The translations under genes were made by a program, and so were the position numbers. From the NCBI GenBank assembly GCA_965112735.1, contig OZ218959.1, forward strand, positions 620,001 through 684,000: a DNA stretch of 64,000 bases, read 5' to 3'. Below are positions 32,525 through 45,107 of the stretch, one piece after another (within the stretch, counting starts at the first letter, position 1; each line of letters starts with the position of its first letter). The notes beneath the pieces are model-generated. The model did no database searches, had not been told where the DNA came from, and was given only the letters and a program-made list of their open reading frames with translations. Origin of the DNA: Phaeosaccion multiseriatum. Lineage: Eukaryota > Ochrophyta, other classes.

Positions 32525-35500
32525 ATGAGGGCTTTAATGGTGGAGCTGCTGCTGTGGCTTCTGGCCTGCGGCCTCCTCCTCCTCCCGACGTCGGCGGTGT
32601 CGTCTTGTCAGGAGGGAGGGCACATGTATTTTGGGGGAGAGAGGAAGGACGCCATCGGATGGGTCTGGGCCGTCAAGGACTACTTCGATGGCAACCCTCG
32701 GTGGTTTATCTTCACTCAATTAGCAGATAAGCAGCGATGGCAGAACAACCCCTTCATCGACCGAGTTATCATAGAGCGACTGCAGGACACCAGATGGATC
32801 GAAATGTACAGCTACGCCGGCACTTACGTCCCAATCCCCACTAACAAAGCCTACAACCGGCCGGTCTACGATGCTCGTACTCATCCTGGGACCCCCGCGG
32901 ATGACGAGGAGGACGACACGGTGAACAGCGAGATTACTATTCGTCTGCGATTCGTGGACAACAGCCCGGGGGGCTGCCCCTCCGGGTACACGAAGGTGAG
33001 CGAGACACGACCGCTGTTCGTGCTCGACTTAACATGAAGTCACCTCTTATGCCTCTCTAACTCTGACGCTGCTCTCTCCCACATAGGCCGTTACGATGAG
33101 CCACTTTACCTTCTTGGAGGGCAACAAGGACTTCAACGCCGTTTCTAGAGACAAGGGCTTCCTCCCGCGGTGGACGCCGGAGTGGATGAGTACTTCCAGC
33201 GCTGTCGACCCCGAAGTGTGCGCCACTCCTGGAAACGAGTACAACGAGTTGCAAGAGGCAGCGACTGCAGACTGGTTGCAATCCGTAAGCGCGACGAAGC
33301 TGTGCGATTGTGCCTGGAGGGTGGACGTCGTGCTGAACGAGGACAACACGCTGATGGTGGACAACCCCTTCCTCGACTACATCTCCTTTCGCATCAGCCA
33401 AGGCCCATCCTTTGGGGTTCGGCTGCTGCTCCACCACCCTGCTCAGACGCACTACAGTGTCTTTACGCAAAAGTTCAACTGCGACCTCGAGTATCTTTCC
33501 CTCTTGGCGGTGGTTTTCCTGGACGAGTTCTCAGCTGAGCTTGGTCAAATTACCAGGACTCACTCCTGCAACTCTTTCCCCTCGGGGATCGGGGGCACCT
33601 GTCTGTGGGATAGGAAGGAGTATTCGCCGGACAAGCTCGACAAGTCGTGCAACAAAAAGGGACTCGGCTCGGACTCGGAAGACCATCGGTGGCTTCCGGC
33701 AACGTCTCTGGAGGAAAACTGCGGACGGAAACCTCCAGTCAAGAGCACAAATGGGATGTGGCCAGACTTCTTGGACATTTCTCCATCGCCGGCGCTTGCA
33801 AAGTCCTTGGTCTCTACCTCCGGCCCCACCACCACCATTTCCGAACCTTCTTCCCCTTCCCCACAGCTGGTGCTGGTGGGGCGCCCACCTTCACAGCCTG
33901 GATGGCGCACCCCCTCAATCCTGGTCACCTCTCCATCATCCCTTTCTCCCACACCCTCTCCTCAGCCCGATCCCATCCCCACCCCTGCCGAGCCACAGGT
34001 GCCCTCTACCGCACGATCTTCCAAGCCCTCTGGTGCCCTCATTCGGCCCCTCCCCCCCTCCCCACCTCCCACTGCACAGCCATCCACACCCCCCATCCCC
34101 CCACGGCCGCCTACTCTCCCTTCCCTCTCTCGCCCCCTCCCCCCCCAATTTCCCACCTTTCATCCCACCTCCGAAGCTGTTGGCTGGACCACCACCACCC
34201 CAGCTCCCACTCCTCTCCCCCCCCCCGGATGCGCACAAGGGCAAAACTTCTTCTTTTCCGGCACGCACAACGAAGCAGTGGGCTTCTTGTGGAGTGTAAA
34301 GACGTATGCCACAACTCCAACCGGGGCGCCCCAATGGTGAGTTCGGAAAGAGACATGCTCCTCCTCGCCCGAACTCACCCTCTCTCTCTCCCCGCCTCCC
34401 TCGCATCACCCCTTGTTAGGATTGTGTACTTGGAGCTGGCCAAGACTGCTCTTTGGCAGGACAATCCATACTTTGATCACGTTGTCATTGAGACTCTCAC
34501 GTCGTTTTCATATGGACTCGAAAGGGTGCAGCAGTGGGTGCCCATGTCCTCCTCTTTCACGGAAGGTGGGGGTGCTTTTTACGAAGGGAGGATGCCTATT
34601 GGAGACTCGCAAAACCAATTGAGCGAGATACTGGTGCGAGTCCGCTTCATCAGCAACGACGCTGCGTGCGAGGACGGGACCACAGAGGTGAGTCATTCAT
34701 CGGAGCTACCCCACCAGAGCCTGCCAAGCTCGCTCGCTCTCCCTGCCCTAACCCCCTCCAATCACGCGTCATTCATGCCATTTATAGGCTTTCTCAATGG
34801 GCCATTTCACCTATATCGCGCCCAACAACGGCGCCTTGGAGGCGTCTGGCGGTCCGCCATGGCTGGACTCTGGCGCCGTGTTGAGCCCCACAGAATGCTT
34901 GGGCGGGAATTGGGCCGCGCTGCACGAAACGGAGGCCTCTTCGTGGCTCTCCAGCCTTACAGCCCAGAGGCAATGTGACTGCTCGTGGCGGATCGACTTC
35001 GAGCTCCAGCACGCTGCGTCCCTCATGATCGACAACCCCTTCTTGGACCGATGGGAGGTTTTGTTCAAGAGAGGCCACAGCTCCGCTCTCACGAGCCGCA
35101 GTGTGCTACATCGCCCCGGCCAGCGCCTGTACAGCCTCTCCACGGAGAAGCTCAACTGCCAGCTCGACCACCTCAACATCGTTTCCGTCGCCTTTGTGGA
35201 CGAGTATGACTCCGAGGTGCGTGCGTGGGTGCGCGGGATGTGGGTGCTCCTCCCTGCCTCCTCCCCGCTTATTGTCCCTTTGCCTTGCGTGCACATACAC
35301 ACACACTCACACACACGAACGCGCGCGCACACACACACACACGAACATGTGCACACACACATACACACACGCACGCACACGCACACACACGCGCGCGCGC
35401 GTACACACAGATTGGCCACATCACCTCGGCTGGCGCATGCGCAGCTTTCCCGCGACGCTTGACCAACATTTGCATGCGAGACCTCGTCGTCTATTCCGGC

Positions 35501-35950
35501 CCGGACATGGTGTCTCTGGCTAAAGCGGACTGCAGTGCACCGGGGACAGGGCAGGAGGATGAGGGAATGGAGCACTTCCCCGGGAGCTACCTCATCGACA
35601 ACTGCCAACCCAAGGTGCTCGAGCCGGTCAACAGCGAGGCTCCGACACCAGCGCCGTTGCTGGGAGGCCAGGGGGGGACCCCTGCCCCCTCTGTGGAGCA
35701 AGTCTCCACCATTCCAGTGGTGCCGCTCCCCCCTGGAGGAGCCGCCTCGCCTCTCACTCCCGTCGAGGCGAGCCCAACGGGGCCGGAGAATCCAGGCGAC
35801 GGCAGCGGCACGGAGGGGAACGAGTTCTCAGCTCAGGGCGCGGCCGCCCGGGCGGTCTCCGGGACCGCTCTGCCGTTCGTGCTGGTAATGGCCCTGGCGA
35901 CGCCAGTTCTCTCCGCCTTCTTCTTACAGGGTCAGCAGCGGACCTTGTGA
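32525..35950 (+). CDS. Secreted or GPI-anchored protein with two large repeats, family unknown
   Basis: Exons 32525-32995, 33087-34336, 34420-34687, 34788-35216, 35411-35950; phases agree, giving 985 residues. A signal peptide ([20 protein letters not shown]) opens it. Two copies of a domain of about 270 residues follow, joined by a Pro/Ser/Thr-rich linker (about 33800-34220). Copy 1 begins [11 protein letters not shown] and copy 2 [11 protein letters not shown]. Shared landmarks are W-x-V-K, W-Q-[ND]-NP-[FY]-x-D, M-[SG]-H-F-T, C-D-C-[AS]-W-R-[VI]-D, D-N-P-F-L-D and FNC/LNC-x-L. The tail is Pro/Gly/Thr-rich and ends with a hydrophobic segment ([18 protein letters not shown]), like a GPI-attachment signal or anchor. 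A cell-wall or surface role is inferred. Confidence 0.72.
35288..35410 (+). repeat. (CA)n microsatellite in the last intron
   Basis: An impure ACAC/GCGC dinucleotide array fills the second half of the intron 35217-35410 and runs into the acceptor (GTACACACAG). It generates Cys/Val and Thr/His open frames that are not genes. Confidence 0.85.
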
Positions 35951-36031
35951 AACTGAATATGACGCAGCGCGTCAGAGATAGCTAGTCAGGGTCAGCAGCG
36001 GACCTTGTGAAATTGAATATGACGCAGCGCG
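35927..36031 (+). repeat. 45-bp tandem duplication across the stop codon
   Basis: Copies 35927-35971 and 35987-36031 (60-bp period) differ by one base (C35953/T36013). Copy 1 contains the last codons and the TGA of the surface-protein gene; copy 2 is in the 3' UTR. Both copies begin with CAG/GGTCAG. Confidence 0.85.
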
Positions 36032-36181
36032 CAGAAAAAATAAAATTTAAAATTCGATAATCGATATGCATGTTGTAATCCGAATCACAGGCCCTCCGTT
36101 TTCCCAAAAAAAATAAAAATTTCACCACATAGGTGACCGACAGGACGGGCAAAAAACAAAAAAGGCATACAGCAAGGGATC

Positions 36182-39100
36182 ATGGCATCCACGAACGTTG
36201 CTGTCCTGCTGCAGAACCGATTGGATCAGGTCAAATCCGAGGCGGCTTCGCTGGAGGAAAGCATCGTCGCACTGAATGCCAAGTGCGATGCGGCGCTACG
36301 GAACCTCCCAGCGAGACAGCAGGCCAGCGAGGAGGAGGTAGGCACAGAGAAAGACCAAGAGTAGAATGTGAAAGCTGGGGAAGTGACTGGGGTCCATTCT
36401 GACAGGCAGTGGTACTCATGCCCGTACATAATGCAATTGTTCTGTGGGTGTTCAGATGAAAAAGGAAATAGCGCACCTGGACTTTGTCCAGACCACCCAG
36501 ACTCTAGCTCTAGCCAAGGAGAAGGGGCTTTTGAGGCAGCAGGATTTGCTGAGAAACAAGATTAAACAGAGAAACGATCTCGAAAAGGAGGAAGAGAAGC
36601 TGCAGGTGAGCAAAAGACAAAACACAAAACACCTTGGTGCGGTGCGGGGCGAGAGGGAGAGAAACTTAACCCGTCTCGTCCATTTGTGCCATACACAGGA
36701 GCTCAAGGACCAGCGCAGACTCGCAGTGGAGACAATCAAGCAAAAGAGAGATCAGGCGAGTGGGAGGTGGTCAAACTCTATTCCAGGAGAGAGAGGAAGT
36801 GAAACTTACCTCCCCCCCCCCCGCCCCGCGCAGATTAAGGAGCTAAAGCTCGGGCTGGAGAAGGTGGAACTAGCGCAGCGCTTGGGAGTGCCTGTGACGG
36901 GCCTCACCTGCACCACCGTCACGATTCCTGAGAGCAGAATAGGACAGGTGGGGTCTTGGGGTGGGGGGCTTGGGGAGGGAGGGCGTTAAGGAGTGCGGAC
37001 ACTCATGCTGTGTGTCCGTTGTTGTGCACAGGTCATTGGCAAGAAGAGAGCGGGTCTGCTCCGCATCCAGGACCAATTCGGAGTCATTTGTAACGACGTC
37101 ATTGACCGCGACGCGGGCGCTTACAGTATCACTGTGCAAGGGTAAGGATGCCGCTCTCCGAATCGCCACGTGCCCCCCCCCTCTCCTGACTCACTCTACG
37201 ATGCTTCCCCCCCTTCGCTCTCCCTCTCCCTCTCTCTCTCATCAGGACCGCCGAGAGCGTACAGCAGGCATCGGCTGCCCTTCTTCTCATCGCCCACACC
37301 GTGGAGGAGAAGCTTGCCGTGGGAGACGACCTGCTGGGGGCGCTGCGAGGCTCTGCGGGGTCTGCCTTGACCAGCGCCTTGGCTGCCAAGTACGAGTGTG
37401 GCATGCACCTTCTGAGGGAGGAAAAGGCCATTCGTCTGTCAGGCTTGCCTGAGAGTGTGGCCTCCCTCAAGGTGAGAGCGAGTAGGTGGTGGGCACGCAT
37501 CGGTGCCTCTCAAGTGCTTTTCTTTGATGCCCAGCGCGCGTGTGTGCCTCGTGCTTCTGCGCAAAACAGGACGCTCTACAAAGCCTCAAGGTGCGAAAGG
37601 AATCCGTTCCGCTGAAGGAGGGCGTCACCATGGCCGCGCTTATGGGCTCCAAGGGAGTCAACGTCCGCTCCATAGAGGAGGAAGCGCGCGTGTCTGTGGA
37701 CGTGTCGGGTAGAGATTCGCCCAACCCCCAGATCACCCTCACCGGTTTGGCCGACGGGGTGGACTTGGCCGTATCGCGGCTGCAGGAGCTCATGGAGAGG
37801 GTGGAGGAGGTGGAGCTTTTCGTGCCGCTGACCAAGAAGCACCAGGTACATGGGTACGCGCGAGCGACATGAGACACGTGCAGCAGTCGATGGTGTTTGA
37901 CTCACACCTTGTGCCTTGTGTTGGAGCAGGTCAACGCCGTCTTGAGGGACAACGCGGAGCCGCTGAAGGAGGTGCAGAGGGCCGTGGGAGGGGCCATGAT
38001 GATTAGCGTGAATCGCGACGAGCCGGAAGAGCATCCGTCGGGCCGTCTGAAGCTCAAGGGCCCTGCCTTCAAGTGCAAGCAGGTACTCATTTTCTCACTC
38101 TTCTCTTTTCTGAGGAGGATTTTCTCACCCGAGCATGCGCACTGGATTCCTCCACCCCCCCCCCCCTCCCGTCTTTTTCCTTTCCCCAAAACAGGCGACT
38201 GAGCTGCTGACCGCTTTGCTGGCGGAGCTGGATTTGAATGTCATCTCCCGGGACGTGGGGTCGGAAGCTGTGCGCAGCCTCGTGGGCAAGGGAGGAGCCA
38301 CTGTGAAAAAGATTCGAAGCCAGATGGAAGAGAGCGCCCCTGACGTGCGCATTGACCTTGACATGAACAGCGGTGTTGTGGCCATCTTTGGGGGCAGCGA
38401 GGAGGATCGCGCCAGGGCCCTGGTCCTGATCGACGAGGTGCTCGACGCCAATAGACAGCGTGTCCTCGTGCTGGGCAGAGAAGCAGCCCTCACGCTGCTG
38501 GGCAAGAGCCATTTGGACTTTCGCAACAGACTGTGCAACCCACCGTCGGAGGGAGGAGAGGGAGGAGGAGGGGAAGAAGAGGAGAAAGAGGTGGCTGGGC
38601 TGGGAGTGAACATGGACGTGAGCCTCGACAACGATGGGAGAATCAAGCTCCGCGGAACGCAGGTGAGAGTCGCGTCGCGGGTGGACGTTTCGCTTTCTCT
38701 GTCTTATCCTCCTGCCTGTCATTGTGTGTTGTGTTTCCATGCCGCCGTGCCAAAACGAAAAGGACGCCATCGACGAGGCTTACCGACTGCTCGAGGCCTT
38801 TCGGGATGCCAATCAGCAGTGCGAGGTCAAAGTGGCGCGCGATGACGTGGTGTGTCTGCAGGGAGGCTCCATCACGGACACGCTCAGTGCTAAATTCGGT
38901 GTCGACGTGACCGTCGTCAGATCGGCCTCGCTGGTGCGCTTCAAGGGCGAGAAGGTGAGTCGTGCGGCGCTCTTTGTGGGTCTTTGTGTGCATTGTACTG
39001 ACTTGACTTGACTTGTTAACACACTTTGCATTCATTGCCCGCAACCCCCCCCCCCCGGCCACCACCAGGATGCGTGCGAGGCTGCTTCAGCGAGCCTGCA

Positions 39101-40992
39101 GAGATTCCTGGCGGGAGAGGCAGAGGAGGGCGCGGAGGAAGGGAGTCTTATGCTCATGCCGGTTGACCCTGTCGCCATGGGGCGCATCATTGGCAAGGGG
39201 GGCAGTGCCATCAAGAAGCTGGAGACCGAGTTTGGTGTGTCCATTGATGCTCTCAGCGAGCGGCACGTGTTGCGCATTCACGGCCCAGCGGCCGGCGTGG
39301 CAAGCTGCATGCAGAGCATCCACGCGGACACGGCGGAGCTTCGGATCAGACTCGTCATCTCCATCCCGGAGGCGACAGGCGGCTCAAAGACGGGGGGGCA
39401 GAGAAAGGCGCCCGCCTGCTCCACTCCAGGGACGTCGGCCTGGGCAGAGCGGTTGTACGCCATTGCGGAGGAGTACAGGGTATCCATTGACGGGGAGGGC
39501 GGCGCGGGGGCAGCGCTGCAGCAGGGCAGGAGACGCGGCGGCCATGGCGGCTCCGATAGAGAAAGAGAGAGCAAGGGAGGGGATTGGGGCGACAAGATTT
39601 ATATCCGCGGGCGTGTGGCCGAGGCGGAGGAGGCCAAGCTTCGCGTGCTTGAGCTGCTCACGGGCAAGGGCAGGGCCGACATTTGCCTCTTGCACAGCCA
39701 GGGGCAGGCCTTGCAGCAGATGAATGGCCCCTGGACGCGGCTCTGCAGCAAGCACGGGGTGGTGGTGGAGGTGGAGGTGGAGGGCCGGGAGGACGCCCCA
39801 CGAGTGGTCATTGAAGGAGACGCGGACGACGTTGCGGTGGCCAAGAAGGAGGCCTACGCCATCCTCGAAGTCATCTTCGCGGGGCAGTTCGAGAGCCTCC
39901 AGGTGCCTAAGATGGCCCTGTCCGCTGTCACCACGGCGGTGCGCTCGGCCTTCCCCCACCTCACGGTGCAGGGGGACTTGTCTTGCTCGTGCGTGCGTGT
40001 GGTGGGGGAGGAGGCCCCAGTCACGCAAAGGGCGCTGCAGGTGGGTGCCAAAGCACTGCAGGAATGGCAGGAGCTGAATAGGAGGGTGGAGCTGCCCGCA
40101 TGGCTCGTGCCCGCCTTGATTGGCAAGGGCGGGGCCAAGATTAAGGAAATGACAAAGGAGACAGGGGCAAACTTCACGGTGGACAAGGCCAACGGAGCCT
40201 GCTGGATCAAGGCAGACACGGCGGAGCAGGGCGACAAGGCTGCAGAGATGCTGCAGGGGAGGGTGGCGGAGCTGCGCAAGCTGCAGACGGAAGTCGGCCT
40301 CCCGGATGAAGCAGTGCCGCGCTTCATTGGGAAGCAGGGCGCTAACATTATCAAGATGAGGGAGCAGGCAGGCGGTGTGCAGCTCGAGATTGTGCAGGGC
40401 GAGGGCAGGGCGTCATCCGCCGTGCGGCTGAGAGGCAAGCAAGAGGAAGCCGTCAAGGAGGTGAGGGAGGGAGGGAGGGAGGGAGAGAAAGGCTTTTGTC
40501 GCTTGGTGCCTTTTGAATCACACATTCGCGGTGCTGTGCCCTCCCTCCCTCCCCGAAACAGGCGGCGGCCCTCGTGCAGGCCTGGGTGGACGAGTACACG
40601 AAGGACAATGCTCGCTTAGTGATGGAGGTGGAGGAGAGGTACTTCGCTTCCATCATTGGGAAGGCAGGGGCCCAGATTCGGCAAATCCAGGAGGAGTCCG
40701 GAGGCGCTCGAATCAATGTCAATCGCGACGCGCAGCGAATAGAGATCACGGGGGGGCAGGAAGCGTGCGAGAGAGCCAGGGACCTTGTTGCGAGTATCGT
40801 TGACGCAGAGAAGGAGGAAGCCGAGCAGGCGAAGGCGCAGCTGCTGGCGCTGAGGCAAGCGCGGGAGGAGGAGACTAGACTGGCGCTGGAGAAGGAGGAG
40901 AAGAGTAAAATGGAGCAACAGAGGCAGCAGCAGGAGGAGCAGGAGCAACAGAGGCAGCTAGAGGAGCGGCAGAAGCAGCAGCAGAAACAGCT

Positions 40993-41030
<38 letters not shown>

Positions 41031-41128
41031 GGCAACAGCAAGAAGCAGCACTTCAGCAACAGCAGCAGCAGCAACAGCTGCAACAGCAGCAACAGCAGCA
41101 GCAGCAGCAGCAGCATCTGCAGGGACAG

Positions 41129-41171
<43 letters not shown>

Positions 41172-41401
41172 TGCAGGGACAGCAGCAGCAGCCCGTTGGT
41201 GCATCTAGCCTTCTCGCAATGCTACTCGACACGAAGGTGCCTGCGCCTGCAGCGGATGGCCACGGGGGTTCTGCCTTGAACGGCACGCACGAGAGCTCCC
41301 CCGCAGCCCCCTCCCAGTACAGCAAGGCGGCCCCACCTTCTCCGCCCCCTGTGCAGCAGAATTACTTTACGTCGTCAAGCGGACTTAACGTGCGCCTCTG
41401 A
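36182..41401 (+). CDS. Multi-KH-domain RNA-binding protein (vigilin/Scp160-like)
   Basis: Exons 36182-36337, 36456-36605, 36699-36755, 36834-36947, 37032-37141, 37246-37471, 37570-37845, 37930-38082, 38195-38662, 38763-38954, 39069-40460, 40562-41401; phases agree, giving 1377 residues. An N-terminal coiled coil (about residues 1-130) precedes a series of KH modules. GxxG loops are visible as IGKKRAG, MGSKGVN, VGKGGAT, IIGKGGSA, LIGKGGAK, FIGKQGAN and IIGKAGAQ, with degenerate modules between. The tail is a charged helix running into a long polyQ tract (about 40910-41190) and a Pro/Ser-rich end. Vigilins bind mRNA and tRNA at ribosomes and ER. The intron after 36755 has a GC donor. Coiled coil plus polyQ is unlike animal vigilin, so orthology is uncertain; the KH architecture is clear. 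Confidence 0.82.
40910..41200 (+). repeat. CAG/CAA polyglutamine region of the KH protein
   Basis: Several Gln runs broken by Arg, Lys, Leu and His, including two copies of an HLQGQ spacer, which suggests internal unit duplication. Confidence 0.85.
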
Positions 41402-41496
41402 TGCGAGTGCCAGGCACTCAGAGGCAGAAAAACGAAGAAAGTGTCTTAAAATTTGTAATGAAGACGCATCAACAAAAACAAGCAGCAGCAGAGGCT

Positions 41497-44400
41497 CTAA
41501 CACCGCTCAAACACTTTGTACATCAACTCTAGACAAGCCAGCTGCGTGAAGGTGCCGTCGTTGGCCATCCGCTCCGGCGGCAGCAGCGCCCACCTGAAGG
41601 CCGGATACAGCAAGTCTTGCACCTGGCGGGTGCACGCAGAGGGTACCCTGGCGCTGCTGTAGGCCGGGGGGGGCTGGGGAGTCCCCGCAGACGCAGCAGA
41701 CGCGTCCAAGGGAGCCGCGGAGGGCGTGTCGTCGTCCTCCGGTACCTGGCTGTAGAAGCGGGACAGCTCCTTGGCTATGGAAGCGAAGCACTTCTTCTCG
41801 TCGGCCCAGTTCACCTTGCCACGCACACGGAGTTGGTTGGGTCTGTGGTTAGTTTCTTCCCAATCACACATGTCGACACTAGATATCGATAGCTGCTCTC
41901 ACCCACCTCGGTGGCGAGTCGCAGCAGGAACTCCGGCAGGCCCTCCAAGACCGGAGAGTGCCCCTCCACCAGCTCGGGCAGGCCGGTGAGCAGCAGAGGC
42001 TGGTTCTGAGTGTGTGTTAAAGAGAGACAAGAGTGAGCTGGCCCCTCACAACATAACCGGGCTCCTCCCTCTTGTGTTTCCGACAACGTACCTCCGTTGC
42101 CGTGAAGCAGACATTAAAGTAGGTCTCGAGCATGGCAGCCTTGTCCCGCAGCAGCCGCGTGGCCTCCGCCGCGAGGGCATCCTTGTTGTCCTTGTCTCCA
42201 TGCTCACCCTCGCCCCCCCCCTCGCCCTCCTCCTTGTCCTCCTCCTCCTCCGCCGCCGCGGTCATGTCGAGAGCCCCTCTCTGGAACTCCTGTGAAAGGC
42301 AAAGGTTTGTCATGTGCGGCGTTGCGTGTAAGTAAATCAGAGTGCTCTGTGCGTCCCCCTCGCTTCCCCTCCTCCCTTTCAACGCCTCCTCGGCCCCACC
42401 TGGACGGGCACAGCGTTGAGCAGAGAGAGCTTGGGGGCGACTTGGAACCTTCGCAGGGCCATTTGGTAGAACATCTCCCTGCTGAGCCTGCCGTGGTTCA
42501 CCAGCACGAGCTTGGTGTTGTACTGCACTAGGCTGAGGTGCGTGTCCACCATCCCCACGAAGGTGATGCGCTTGAACATCTGCGTCAGGCCCTTGTGGTG
42601 CTGCGTCTTGATGGCGCCCAGCAGTTCCTGTATAGAGTGGTACGTGCATGATGTCTCTACGAAGGAGTCTGGCCGCCGGTGGTGCTTGCTCTGCTGCTGT
42701 TGCCGCGGCTGCAGCTGGTGGTTTTGGGGCTTTCCCTGTTGCTTACCCCGCCCCCTGCCTTTTAGCTTAATCCCCTCAAACTTTCGACAGCATGTACACC
42801 GGCCCACGCCAGGGGCGGCGTGGGGCCGTCTCGTCTGCGCCTGCACTTCGGCGGCACTTTCGGGAGGACAGACACAATCCTCGCCCTTGCCAAGCTTCAC
42901 CACGAAGCCGTCCAGCTTGCCCGCGTTGGCGTCAGTCCGGACCAGCTTCCTGGGCTGCACAGCTGGGGCCTTTTGGGAAGCACCAGGCAGAGCGCCGCCA
43001 CCGCCGCCGCTGCTTGCTTCCGCGCGCGCCCTCTTTGTACCCTTGGAGACCTTCGCGCCCTCGTTCAGTGCTGCACTACTCTCGCCGCTGCTGGTGCTGT
43101 TCTCGACATTTCCCTCGTCCCGAGACTCGCTGCCTACCGGGAGGCTCTGATACATCAGCAAGTGCGCAGCGAAGAGAGGAATTGGTGTGAGAGAGAGAGT
43201 GGGTACGTACAGTGTGCCCCCCCCCCCCCCCCAAAGGCTGGCACGTACCACCCCGGGCAGGATGGCTTGGCTGTAGAACTTGCGGGACTCGTTGGCTCCT
43301 CGCAGCTTGGCCTCGAGCATCTGGAACAGGGCGGCAAGTAGGCGAGATTCAAACAGGAAATGGACCTGCCAACCAGTGAGAGAGCGCGGGGGGGGGTGGA
43401 GTGAGCGAAAAGCAAAAAGGTGTTGGAAAGCGTATGGGTAGTCCACGCCTGCACGCACACACCTCTCGCTTCGTTGGGTGCACATTGACGTCCAGATGGG
43501 CTGCGGGCAGCGTCAGGGACAGGTACATGAAGGGGTGCGCGCCTTTGGGCAGCAGCTCTGCGTACACGGCCTCCAGAGTCTTCTTGATGGACGAGCTCTC
43601 GACCAGGCGGTTGTTGATGAACAGGATGAAAACGCTCTTCTTGCTGCTGTAGTTGGCGTTGGATACGAGTCCCTCCGCGGAGTACTGGAAGCTGTCCGCC
43701 GACGGTTCCCGCTCCGACGCCTGCTGCTGCTGCGAATGGGCGGAAGAAGGAGAAGCGTCCATGTTGGTGGCGGACACGGGCAGCAGCTCCCTCGCCAGAG
43801 AGGCGCCGAAGGCGATGCGGATGTTCGCCAGGGACGACGAGCCCGGAGGGGTGTGTATGTCAGGGGACGGCTCCCCGCCCTTCTTACACGTGAAGGAAAT
43901 CCCCTTATCTCCATAGTGAATGGCATAGCGAGTGACAACCTTCACATGTGAGAGGGAGGGAGGGCACACGCAAAGGGGAAAAACAAGAAAGGGTCTTAAG
44001 GAGAGGCCCATGCGTCGCGCCTCCCAAGAAAGGAGCTCGAGCGACTGGGCTGTACCTCCAATATACGTTGGTACTGCTCCGAAGGGTTCTTAAAGGCCCG
44101 CTTGCGCGTATCCATGTTGTAAAACATGTCTTCTACCAGAATGGTGGTTCCGCCCACCCCAGCACACGGCTGGGGCTTTGCAGCCTGGCCCGGTCGGAAG
44201 GCGATGAGCGAGCCGTCCGAGTAGCGTGCGCTGATGGGCAGTGCGGTACAAGCGGGAAACATATTGCGGGGGTTACACGGTGGGATGCGGGTGGGGTCGG
44301 GGCGGGAGGTATGCATATCCTAGGGATACGTACCGATATGCGCACGGAGAGTCCTTCGTTTTGGACGTGATGGTCACATGCGCAACGTGCGTGATGCTCG

Positions 44401-45011
44401 CTAAAGCCTCCCCCCTGCAAAAATGATTCATTGAGGGCGTTCTTGAGAGGCCAGACATAGCGGCGAGGCCTATCCAATGGGACAAAGGGGCTTACCGGAA
44501 GCCGAACGTGCTAATGGAGCGTAGGTCACTAAAGTCTCTCAGCTTGGACGTGGTGAATCTCTCGCACACGATGCCTGTCGAAGACACAAAAACGGGTTTC
44601 TCAGGGTCAATTCCGCTCTCTCTACACCTCGCGTCATGCCAGGCGGAAACGTACCCAAGTCTTCCTTGCGAATGCCGTGGCCATTGTCCTGTATCTGAAG
44701 CATCTTCATGCCGCCGCCCTTGGCCGTGATGGTGATGGACGTCGACCCAGCGTCCAGGCTATTCTCGAGCATCTCTTTGACTGCATTTGCGGGCCGCTGC
44801 ACCACCTGAGACGCGCCAGTGACACCAGCAGCAGCAGACCAGGACAACAAGAGCACCTCGAGTGAGCAAGGACGTGGAGCGGGATTCCAAAAGGCGTCCA
44901 CTTTTTACCCACCTCCCCCGCGGCGATTCGATTGACGACCTTCTCCTCGAGCTTCCTGATGGGTGGCGGAGCCCCTGCCACCAGTGGTGCTGCCGCAACA
45001 GCGCCCGACAT
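41497..45011 (-). CDS. MLH1: DNA mismatch repair protein MLH1
   Basis: MutL-family ATPase that pairs with PMS-type partners in mismatch repair and meiotic crossing over. Exons (minus): 45011-44913, 44805-44655, 44574-44496, 44414-44334, 44230-44056, 43939-43463, 43365-43249, 43146-42400, 42289-42092, 42005-41907, 41814-41497; phases agree, giving 846 residues (human 756). GHKL motifs: [26 protein letters not shown], then [10 protein letters not shown] and [23 protein letters not shown] ends the N-terminal domain. A basic, Gly/Gln-rich linker with its own Cys cluster (CTCCRKFEG) is unusual. The C-terminal domain has [29 protein letters not shown] and the terminal FERC that completes the MutL-alpha endonuclease site. 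Divergent from a DnaJ gene over 96 bp. Confidence 0.95.
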
Positions 45012-45107
45012 GGAGGATGACTTTTAAATATATTTTTTCCCCTTGTCCCGTGCCAACTGTGATCATTGACTTAGTGTTGGTCGCTCTGGCTGGATCGTCC
45101 ACAAATT
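45012..45107. promoter_or_regulatory. 96-bp divergent promoter (MLH1 / mitochondrial DnaJ)
   Basis: Start codons of MLH1 and the DnaJ gene are 96 bp apart on opposite strands. A short AT-rich core (TTAAATATATTTTTT, about 45024-45038) lies between them and is the only TATA-like sequence. It could serve both directions. Confidence 0.5.

Noticed and set aside
35225-35420. Cys/Val- and Thr/His-rich ORFs
   Set aside because: Frames through the (CA)n microsatellite in an intron.
43349-44011. Single long minus-strand ORF as a separate gene
   Set aside because: It is one exon of MLH1 plus flanking intron sequence, shown by phase-matched joins on both sides.
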